From Sphingobium sp. EM0848 (GTDB lineage: Bacteria; Pseudomonadota; Alphaproteobacteria; Sphingomonadales; Sphingomonadaceae), in NCBI RefSeq assembly GCF_013375555.1, contig NZ_JABXWB010000005.1, positions 1,067,501 through 1,131,500 on the forward strand: a DNA stretch of 64,000 nucleotides, written 5' to 3'. This document shows, piece by piece, positions 11,404-18,743 of this stretch. The translations under genes were made by a program, and so were the position numbers. A model generated the notes under the pieces. The model saw only the letters and a program-made list of their open reading frames with translations. It was not told where the DNA came from and made no database searches. The stretch's first letter is position 1, and each line of letters begins with the position of its first letter.

Positions 11404-12642
11404 ATGGCGCATCATCGCATCCTGCTGGTTTCGACGGCGTTGCTTTCCCTGTGGTCCACCACATCCGACGCTACGGGTACTCCGCCGCCGATTCCAAGTT
11501 GGTTCCAGGCCCAGACAGGGGGTGACAACCAGGCCAGCGGCACCATCGAACCTGTGTCACAAGGGCTGATCGCCGGTGCGGGGGAGATATTCGAAGTGGT
11601 GCCGCTCAAATATGCAGATGTGAGCGAGGTCGTGGGGTTGCTCACCGGCAATCAAACGATCAGACCGAACGACGGCTTCAGCCCCCAGGAACCCAATTTC
11701 GGCTCGGCGGGGCTGCAGGGTTATTATGGCAGCGGGGGCAACTTGCCCGGATCGCCACTTGTCCCGGTTTCGGGTGGGTTCAACCAGTCGAACGATTCGC
11801 TCGGGCGCGCGGTCGATTCCACGATTGGCGTCGATCGGCGACTGAACGCGGTGATCCTACGCGGTCTGCCGTCGCGTCTGGCGGCAATCAAGGACGCGAT
11901 CGCCAAGCTCGATGTGCCGGTGGCGAGCGTGGTGCTGGAGACCGAATTCGTCGAATTGACTGAGACCGGTGCGCACAACCTCGGTCTCGATTTCAACAAC
12001 ACCAATAACCAGATCGTTTCCGGATATTATACCTTCTCGAAGGGCTTTCCGGGATTCAGCGACACACCGCGAGGCGGCGGCGTGACCGCGAACTTCCAGG
12101 TCGCGCTTTATGTGCAGATCGCCAAGGGCGAGGGGCGCATCGTCTCAAAACCGCGCATCTCCGCGCAAAGTGGGGGCACCGCCAAGATCGTTACCGGCGA
12201 TGCGCTCCCCATCCTGACCTCGATCGCGCTTTCGGGCGTCAACGCGGTACAGCAACAGGTGCAGTATGTGAACGTGGGCGTGACCTTGCAGATTGCCCCT
12301 CGCGTCAGCGAAGACGGTTACGTAACCTCGCACTTGTTTGCCGTGGTTTCGAGCGTGACCGGCTATTCCCAAGGTTACCCGACGATCAGCCAGCGCGAAG
12401 CTTCGACCTCGGCCACGGTGCGTGACGGGCAGACATTCGTGATCGGGGGCCTGACCCAGGAGAGCAATATCGCCAACCACAGCAAGCTGCCGCTGTTCGG
12501 TGACGTTCCGCTGCTCGGCAAGTTGTTCAACACTGAGCACACAAGCCGGACGAAACGAGACCTCTTCATTGTCGTGACACCGCACATCTTGCGGAATCGC
12601 GATGAAGCAGGAAAAGTGACATGCGCAGAAGAATGCAGGTAG
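11404..12642 (+). CDS. Orphan secretin (type II/III secretion or PilQ superfamily)
   Basis: A 412-residue outer-membrane secretin. After a signal peptide there is an N-domain-like stretch (EIFEVVPLKYADVSEVVGLL at about 60-80) and a Gly/Asn/Pro-rich linker. A second short N-domain follows (DRRLNAVILRGLPSRLAAIKDAIAKLD, about 145-175), then the C-terminal secretin barrel from about 180 (VVLETEFVEL, GRIVSKPRISAQSGGTAKI, VGVTLQIAPRVSEDGYV, FVIGGLTQESNI, PLLGKLF, DLFIVVTPHIL). Normal GspD/PilQ proteins are 600-750 residues, so this is a short form. No ATPase, inner-membrane or pseudopilin partner is visible in the window. It ends eight bases from the convergent Slam gene. Confidence 0.82.
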   Translation: MAHHRILLVSTALLSLWSTTSDATGTPPPIPSWFQAQTGGDNQASGTIEPVSQGLIAGAGEIFEVVPLKYADVSEVVGLLTGNQTIRPNDGFSPQEPNFGSAGLQGYYGSGGNLPGSPLVPVSGGFNQSNDSLGRAVDSTIGVDRRLNAVILRGLPSRLAAIKDAIAKLDVPVASVVLETEFVELTETGAHNLGLDFNNTNNQIVSGYYTFSKGFPGFSDTPRGGGVTANFQVALYVQIAKGEGRIVSKPRISAQSGGTAKIVTGDALPILTSIALSGVNAVQQQVQYVNVGVTLQIAPRVSEDGYVTSHLFAVVSSVTGYSQGYPTISQREASTSATVRDGQTFVIGGLTQESNIANHSKLPLFGDVPLLGKLFNTEHTSRTKRDLFIVVTPHILRNRDEAGKVTCAEECR

Positions 12643-12650
12643 GGCAGCTA

Positions 12651-13991
12651 TCAGAACGCCTTCGCGATGCCGAACTCTGCGCGCAAGCGCTTCTGGTCAT
12701 AAAGGTCAATGGTTGAGAAGCAGCGGCTATAGCTAACGCGCAGTGAAGGAGCGAAGCCAGCGATGTTCCAATCTCGTTTGTAGATGCTAGCCGAAACCTG
12801 CAGCCGCCAGTCGCGCCTGGTTCCGTTGAATAGTGCGAGCGGCGCATCATTCACCTGCCGGCCGACTTCCAGACCCAGCTGCGGACGCAGGCCCCAGCCA
12901 ATTTCCTTGAGAACCCCCAAACCGACGCGACCTTGCCAGTTCGACTGACCGGGATCCTCGGCGATGCTGCGCTGGATCGAGCCATAGGCAAAGCCCAGCG
13001 CTGAAGGGGAGAGAGCATGGTTGGCTGATAGGATGGCCTCGATATCCCAGCCATCCACATCGGAGCGGCGCGCATAGCCGTTGTGCCGCGCCGAGAGTGA
13101 GGCTTCCAGGCTCCACTCGCCGCCGATCACTTTGTCGAAATTGAGCCTGCCGCCAAGGCTGGTGACGAGGCGCCTGCCGCCGAGCCATCGCTCCAATCCC
13201 GTCGTCGCCACGCGCAGCCGTCCGCCCGAAAGGCGGAATTCTGGTCCTACCTCGCCGCCGGTGTAGATGTCGTCGAAGTCATGATCGGGATAACGCACCA
13301 TTCGGCCGTAGATCCCAACGTAAAGCGGCAGTTCACTATCGCGGAACAGGCGGATGCTGGCATCGCCGCCGGCGATGACGCCGGTACCCGTTCGCGAGCG
13401 AGCGCCAGGATCGAGCTTGAAGGGGAGACCAAGAATGTCGACCCGCTCCTTGTCCGTCGCCGAATTGATGTTGCTGTCGGGCGCGATGCCGAAGTTGACA
13501 TTGAAACGCCAGGCGCGCCTCGCGCGGATCGCCTCGCGGAAGCGGGCAATGTTGGCAATAACGGCCTTGGGCGGATGCTGGGCGATTGCGAGCCTGAAGT
13601 GATAGTCGGCGTCCTCATCCTTCGCCGCGAGGAACAAGGTCCGGGCAAGTTCGAGCCTAACCCGGACCAGGCTTGGGTCGTCTTCCAGGATCTTGCGGAA
13701 CATCCACTCCGCCTTGCGATAGTCCTTGCGCGCCAGGGCGATCATGCCATCGAGAAAATCACGCTCGATGCCACCGACATTATCCGTGGCAAGCCGGTCG
13801 AGCAGCGTTTGCGCCTCGCCATAGCGCCCGGCATCGATCAATTTCCCAGCGATCGCGACGACCTCCTCGGCCGAAAGATGTTCGAGACGGACCGCCTGGG
13901 GCGCAGCAGGCAAACTGCTTTGCGCATCCGCCGAAGATGCCAGCCCCAGGGCGAGGAAGACCAAAACATGTGACGCGTGGCACACGTACAA
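12651..13991 (-). CDS. Slam-type surface lipoprotein assembly modifier (TPR plus DUF560 barrel)
   Basis: Slam proteins move lipoproteins such as TbpB across the outer membrane to the cell surface. This 446-residue protein has a signal peptide (...LVFLALGLASSADA), an N-terminal periplasmic TPR region (about 35-155: GRYGEAQTLLDRLA, KDYRKAEWMFRKILEDDPSLVRVRLELARTLF) and a C-terminal 14-strand-type barrel beginning RAWRFNVNFGIAPDSNINSAT. The barrel ends in a short family-like strand, LRAEFGIAKAF. The start is TTG 13991 or GTG 13985, 15 bases after the preceding lipoprotein gene. It is the last gene of the regulator-receptor-lipoprotein operon. Confidence 0.85.
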   Translation of the reverse strand: MYVCHASHVLVFLALGLASSADAQSSLPAAPQAVRLEHLSAEEVVAIAGKLIDAGRYGEAQTLLDRLATDNVGGIERDFLDGMIALARKDYRKAEWMFRKILEDDPSLVRVRLELARTLFLAAKDEDADYHFRLAIAQHPPKAVIANIARFREAIRARRAWRFNVNFGIAPDSNINSATDKERVDILGLPFKLDPGARSRTGTGVIAGGDASIRLFRDSELPLYVGIYGRMVRYPDHDFDDIYTGGEVGPEFRLSGGRLRVATTGLERWLGGRRLVTSLGGRLNFDKVIGGEWSLEASLSARHNGYARRSDVDGWDIEAILSANHALSPSALGFAYGSIQRSIAEDPGQSNWQGRVGLGVLKEIGWGLRPQLGLEVGRQVNDAPLALFNGTRRDWRLQVSASIYKRDWNIAGFAPSLRVSYSRCFSTIDLYDQKRLRAEFGIAKAF

Positions 13992-14006
13992 ATCACCGCT
14001 TCGGGT

Positions 14007-15014
14007 TCAGTGTTTCTCGCCGACGAAGTTGCCTCCGACGGTCTTTGCTCCCCAGAAATCTTCGGCCGTGAACTTAAGCACGCCTCCTATTTGCGAAGCT
14101 TCGGGGCCGAAAAATCCGCCATTGACCATTCCGGTCATCGGCATGAGCTTGTCAGCAACTGACGCATCCACGCTTTTGCTTGTCAGCGTCCCGACAAGCG
14201 CAATATCGAAATCGCCCGTTGCCTTTATCGGCGCCGTTCCACTCGCGTGGAAGCCAAGCGAGTAGAAATTCCCGCCGTACCAGTCAGAGTCCAGAATGGG
14301 TAACACATCGAACAGCGCGGAGATCGAGCGCCCGCCAAAGTCGGCGGTCAATGTAAAGTCAGGAACTCCAAAACCTCCTCCGTTCATGTCGGACCAGCCC
14401 ACTTTCGCGGCATATGTTGCCATGCCCGAGACTGGTATATCCGTCGGAGATGTTCTGTCCCCGTAGACGAAATACATGAATGTGGGATCATCCTTGCTAA
14501 AGCTCGTGCCATCAGGTCGTGTCGAGATGGTGAACCCCGACCATGCGCCAAACGACACGTGGCTCAGTCCCGGACCGATGATGAGTTGATGGTGGAATTC
14601 CTCGCCCGGCGCAGTGGCTGTGATGGTCGGACTTTGCGGCGTGAATACCGTTTGCGTATAGGGTGAAATGGCTGGATCGATCAGGACCGTGAAGGTCTTG
14701 CTCGAAGGTTCGACCATGATCTGGACCTGATCCGGCGAAACTGTCGGCTCGAGGGATTCAAGGGCCCATCCCGGTGCGCCGGAGTGCCGTTCGACCAATG
14801 CAATCGTGCTGTAGGTGCTCGCCGTCATGCTTGGAGTTGCCGACAGTGGGGCGACTTCATTGCCTAGGGCAACTGCCGGTGCAGGTGCGGGAGAGGGCGC
14901 AGCCGGCGGCGGCGCCGTTGCAATGCTGTTCACTCCGCCGTCGCTACCGTCGCAGCCAGAGATGCCCATGACGTTGGTCAGAAGAATGGCGGAATAGAGA
15001 TGTTTCCTAATCAT
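14007..15014 (-). CDS. Slam-dependent surface lipoprotein, TbpB-like barrel domain (copy 2)
   Basis: 335 residues. The signal ends in a lipobox, GISGC, with the lipidated Cys at 21, and is followed by a Pro/Ala-rich linker (SIATAPPPAAPSPAPAPA). A single beta-barrel lobe ends in MTGMVNGGFFGPEASQIGG, the hallmark of transferrin-binding-protein-like barrels. It probably sits on the cell surface and hands a ligand to the TonB receptor of the same operon; the ligand is unknown. The ATG at 15014 has GGGGAGA upstream and is preferred over the longer frame. It lies 46 bases after its paralogue and 15 before Slam. Confidence 0.83.
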   Translation of the reverse strand: MIRKHLYSAILLTNVMGISGCDGSDGGVNSIATAPPPAAPSPAPAPAVALGNEVAPLSATPSMTASTYSTIALVERHSGAPGWALESLEPTVSPDQVQIMVEPSSKTFTVLIDPAISPYTQTVFTPQSPTITATAPGEEFHHQLIIGPGLSHVSFGAWSGFTISTRPDGTSFSKDDPTFMYFVYGDRTSPTDIPVSGMATYAAKVGWSDMNGGGFGVPDFTLTADFGGRSISALFDVLPILDSDWYGGNFYSLGFHASGTAPIKATGDFDIALVGTLTSKSVDASVADKLMPMTGMVNGGFFGPEASQIGGVLKFTAEDFWGAKTVGGNFVGEKH

Positions 15015-15060
15015 TGTCTTTCTCCCCGAACGAATGTTCGCGGTTCCCGGTGAGAAGCAT

Positions 15061-16173
15061 TTAGTTGCGCGTGCCGACAAAGGCGTCGCTCACCCGCGTC
15101 GGACCGGAATCACGCTGAAGGGTGAAGACACCACCAACCTGCTCTGCATTGGGGCCGAAGAAGGCCCCATCCATTGCTCCTGTCGCCGCGACGTCGCCTA
15201 CGGTCCCAGTCAATGGAATGGAAAAGTCGCCCGCCGAAGCGATCTGTCCGGTTCCCTGCGCGTGGATGCTCTGAATGGCCACAAAACCGCCCACAGTATC
15301 GCCGATGAGCGATCCTTCACGGTCGAGTTGTGCGGCGATCGACCGCTGGCCGAAATCCGCTGTCAGCCCGATGGCAACGGGGGCGCCTTGTCCAGGAAAG
15401 TTCCAATTTGCCTCATCCGTGCTGAAGCCGAGCGATGCGGCCGAATAGGTTGCGGTCCCGGATAGAGGGATTTCCGCTACCGGTGTCCGGTCGCCATGCA
15501 CGAAGAAAGCTTGCCCCGCGTCGGTCACGACGCCATCCGGCCGGATCGTCCGCCACATCCATTCGCCCAGGGATACGTGCGAAAGGCCGATATTGTAGAA
15601 CAGAGTGTGCCACAAATGGTTGGCGGAACCAATGGCTTCCGAATTTTCATCACTGCTTTCCGCCGTGCGCTCGACGATGGCGGCTTTTGCCGAGCCATCG
15701 GAATAGTGCTCGGTGATGGTTGCCCTATCGCCAAATCTCAGCGGATATTCCTCATGGGCGGTGGTTCCCTGAAAGATGTTGATGAGGGATGCTTTGCCTC
15801 CTGGCAGGTCGGTTGAGGCAAATTCGATTGTGTAGGCAACATCGTCCGACGACGGCGTCGTTTGATAAGTTGTTATCCTGACTTCCGATGCTTCCGCCAA
15901 CCGGATCGTCGATGGGTCACCGATATGCTCGATCAGTGCGATCGTGTCATAGGTTCCCGGCCGGGTGGCAGGTGAAGGGATAGGGCTTGTTGCCCCCATG
16001 GTCGAGACAAGGGTCGGCGTGGGAGGGGTCACCGGTCCTGGAGGAGGAGCCGGAACCGACGCGACCTCCCCACCACCGCAAGCAGACAGTATGGCGCAAC
16101 TCATGAGCCCCACGGCACGCACTATCAGCAGATCGAAGCGGGTTGATGCCGGGTATGCAGGAAAGGATGACAT
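15061..16173 (-). CDS. Slam-dependent surface lipoprotein, TbpB-like barrel domain (copy 1)
   Basis: 370 residues. The lipobox is ILSACGGG with the lipidated Cys at 32, followed by a Pro-rich tether (VPAPPPGPVTPPTPT). The barrel lobe ends ATGAMDGAFFGPNAEQVGGVF, matching the TbpB_B_D-type motif. It shares the order of motifs with the neighbouring copy (TYDTIALIEH versus TYSTIALVER, GLSHVSLGEW versus GLSHVSFGAW, FFVHGDRTPVAEIPLSGTATY versus FVYGDRTSPTDIPVSGMATY). The pair is therefore a tandem duplication that has diverged strongly. GGGAGGAC lies before ATG 16173. Confidence 0.84.
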   Translation of the reverse strand: MSSFPAYPASTRFDLLIVRAVGLMSCAILSACGGGEVASVPAPPPGPVTPPTPTLVSTMGATSPIPSPATRPGTYDTIALIEHIGDPSTIRLAEASEVRITTYQTTPSSDDVAYTIEFASTDLPGGKASLINIFQGTTAHEEYPLRFGDRATITEHYSDGSAKAAIVERTAESSDENSEAIGSANHLWHTLFYNIGLSHVSLGEWMWRTIRPDGVVTDAGQAFFVHGDRTPVAEIPLSGTATYSAASLGFSTDEANWNFPGQGAPVAIGLTADFGQRSIAAQLDREGSLIGDTVGGFVAIQSIHAQGTGQIASAGDFSIPLTGTVGDVAATGAMDGAFFGPNAEQVGGVFTLQRDSGPTRVSDAFVGTRN

Positions 16174-16290
16174 GGTTTCTGTCCTCCCATCGGATGGTGA
16201 GGACACTGGCTATCACAGTCAGCACCTGAAGTCCGTGAAAGCCCGCCAAATTGACAATGAAGCTTTGCCAAAGAGGCGCGACTGGAGCCG

Positions 16291-18741
16291 TCAGTGGGAC
16301 AGGCGCAAGGTCAGCCCGATCCGTCGTCCCTCACCGACGATGAGGTCTATAGGGCGCGGAATTCCCAAATAGAAAGTGGGAGGACGACCCGCCGCGACCC
16401 GGATATAATGGTCATTGCCAAGGTTGGTACCCCACAGCTCGACTGATACTGCACCGAAACTGCAGGATATCCCCCCATCTACCAGCGTCCGCTCACCATA
16501 ATAGAGGCCGTTGATCGCGCGTTCATAGACATTGCCCTGATGGCTGGCTGACAAACGCAACCGCAAGCCATAGCGGCGACCGAACGCGGGGGACAGTGCA
16601 AGTCCGGAGGTCCAACTCGTCCGTGCTGCCCGAAAGACCCTGTTCCCGGAAATATCGGGCACGAGTTGGCCGGAGTTGATCAGACTCGGGCGGAGCGAAC
16701 AAAAACTGGATGTCGTCACGCCCAAGCTCAGGCCGCAAAAGGCACTGCTGCCCGGATCTTCGCTGCCCGCCTTGAACCGGGGATTGGTGAAGCTATAGGC
16801 GACATCCCATCGCAGCCAAGGCGCGGGCGCCAGCTCGGCATCGATTTCGACCCCCTGGGTATGGATGCCAGTGGTGTTGCGCTGGATCAGCGTGTTGACG
16901 CCGGGGCTGCTCGACAGGCCCAATATCTGGCTGTTGTGCCAGTTGATGTCGTAGACGGTCGTTCGGAGCGATTGGATAAATCCAGTACCAGCATATTTGA
17001 CGCCCATTTCTGCGGTCCAGTTGGTCTCAGGTTCAAATGTCCGCTCGCTCGGCAAAAGATTGGGCACCGCATTGATCCCACCCGAGCGCGCGCCCCGTGC
17101 ATAAGACAAAAAGGCGAGCCAACCTTCCTTTGGACGATAGTCGACGCCAATCCGCGGCGTGACATAGTGGAAATTTCTGGCTTCCGCGCCGGTACCGGAG
17201 CTGGTGCCGAAATTGGCTATCCGGCTGTCGATCCTGACCCTTTCCCAGCTGATCCTAACTTCCGCCCTAAGCCGCAGCGGTTCGCTCAGATGATAATCGG
17301 CTGTTGCGAAGAGAGCGATGGTCCGGCGGCGCTCCACCGAATCGTTCTGGACCAGTTGGAGCGTGTCTGGATTATCGACAAGGGCGGAATTGATGGCGGC
17401 GGGCGCGCCGACGCGCTGCGGGTTCGACAGGACGAGCGAGCTGAACCGCTCATTCGCGGCCAAGCCACCGGTTTCGGCGCCATATGCGACCCTGGCAGGC
17501 GGCTGGGTCTGCAATCGGCCCGACGTCCAGAATATCTCCGCGCCGACCTGCCAGCCAAGGCGGCGCTCCCCGCTCCCGATGAGCCGCAGCTCCTGGGAAA
17601 TTTCCCGCGCCGATAGCGATCGCCTCTGCACGATATTGACCTGCTGTAGCCGGACCACCGGGATCGTCAGGCTGCCAATGCCGGTGCAATTCACGCCAAC
17701 CAGACAGACGCCATAGGTTTCACCATCGGCGCTGCCGTCAAAATCCCTGAAGCTGTCGGACCGTGAACGATAGTAGCTGCTGTCGGACCGCAACTCGACT
17801 TCGCCCGCATCCAGCGCCAGATGGAGTGCGATTTGTCCGGTCCGCGTGCGGCTGTCGGGAATGTCAGGCGACAGGGCGACAGGGCCGGTGACGGGCGCCC
17901 GCCCGCAGAAGTAGCTCCATACGCCCGAAGCTGGATCTCGGCTGCCGCAATTGAAATCATGATAGTCGAGCGTGAAGAAGGGCGGCTGGTTTGACCGGGC
18001 CATAGCATAGCGCATTGCCAACTGGGCGCTTAATGGCCCCGTGTCATCGCGGGTTGCAATGCTGGCCGCCATGGCAAAGCGCCGCCAGCTGCCAAGCGGC
18101 TGACCGGGCCGCGCGCCATTTTCCACCGTTCCGTCTGCTGCCCGGACGGATGCGGCGAGACGCATCTTGAACAGGGCATTGAGCGGCCCCGAAATCACGC
18201 CCCGAACTCCCTGCAGGCCGTCCGTCCCGACCTCGGCCGTCCCCTTCATCATCAACGCCTCGGTCGGTTGGGCAGGGACATAATGGATGAGGCCCGCAAA
18301 GCTGCTGTGGCCGAACATGGCGCTTTGCGGACCGCGCACTACCTCTATCCGCTCAAGGTCGAGGGGCTCGATATCGGTCGCGTCCCGATTGGCCTGATAG
18401 ACGCCGTCGACAAACATGCCGACATTGTCACCGGCAGCACTGGGCTGCTGCTGGCCGCGAAGGGCGGGAAAGGAATTGGCGCCGCCCCAAATGGCTTCGA
18501 AGGACAGGCCCGGCACATGATTGGCCAGCATCTGTAGACCATCCACGCCGCCCGAACCGATGTTTTGGGCCGGAATGACGTCGACCGCCAGCGGTACATC
18601 CTCCGAGCGCTCCTCAAGCCGCCGGGCAGTGACGACAATATGCGCTGCCTCGCGCTCTTCCGCACCGGCAGGTGGCGCCATCATTGCGGCGGCAAACAAG
18701 GTCAGTTGAAGGCCGCCTGACAATCTCCCCCCCGCCCGCAT
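16291..18741 (-). CDS. TonB-dependent outer-membrane receptor of the Slam operon
   Basis: 816 residues: signal peptide (LQLTLFAAAMMAPPAGA), a TonB-box-like IVVTARRLEERSEDVPLAVDV, a plug domain (GVDGLQMLANHVPGL, VGMFVDGVYQA, DLERIEVVRGPQSAMFGHSSFAG) and a large barrel to the C-terminal RRIGLTLRLSH. It actively imports a ligand powered by TonB/ExbBD, which is not in this window. The start at 18741 is four bases past the stop of the regulator gene, so translation is coupled. The two surface lipoproteins immediately downstream are its probable co-receptors. The plug lacks features that would name a siderophore, haem or transferrin. Confidence 0.88.
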   Translation of the reverse strand: MRAGGRLSGGLQLTLFAAAMMAPPAGAEEREAAHIVVTARRLEERSEDVPLAVDVIPAQNIGSGGVDGLQMLANHVPGLSFEAIWGGANSFPALRGQQQPSAAGDNVGMFVDGVYQANRDATDIEPLDLERIEVVRGPQSAMFGHSSFAGLIHYVPAQPTEALMMKGTAEVGTDGLQGVRGVISGPLNALFKMRLAASVRAADGTVENGARPGQPLGSWRRFAMAASIATRDDTGPLSAQLAMRYAMARSNQPPFFTLDYHDFNCGSRDPASGVWSYFCGRAPVTGPVALSPDIPDSRTRTGQIALHLALDAGEVELRSDSSYYRSRSDSFRDFDGSADGETYGVCLVGVNCTGIGSLTIPVVRLQQVNIVQRRSLSAREISQELRLIGSGERRLGWQVGAEIFWTSGRLQTQPPARVAYGAETGGLAANERFSSLVLSNPQRVGAPAAINSALVDNPDTLQLVQNDSVERRRTIALFATADYHLSEPLRLRAEVRISWERVRIDSRIANFGTSSGTGAEARNFHYVTPRIGVDYRPKEGWLAFLSYARGARSGGINAVPNLLPSERTFEPETNWTAEMGVKYAGTGFIQSLRTTVYDINWHNSQILGLSSSPGVNTLIQRNTTGIHTQGVEIDAELAPAPWLRWDVAYSFTNPRFKAGSEDPGSSAFCGLSLGVTTSSFCSLRPSLINSGQLVPDISGNRVFRAARTSWTSGLALSPAFGRRYGLRLRLSASHQGNVYERAINGLYYGERTLVDGGISCSFGAVSVELWGTNLGNDHYIRVAAGRPPTFYLGIPRPIDLIVGEGRRIGLTLRLSH

Positions 18742-18743
18742 AT

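Noticed and set aside
16666..17616. A 316-codon plus-strand frame inside the Slam-operon TonB receptor
   Set aside because: Antisense shadow of a receptor with complete plug and barrel motifs.
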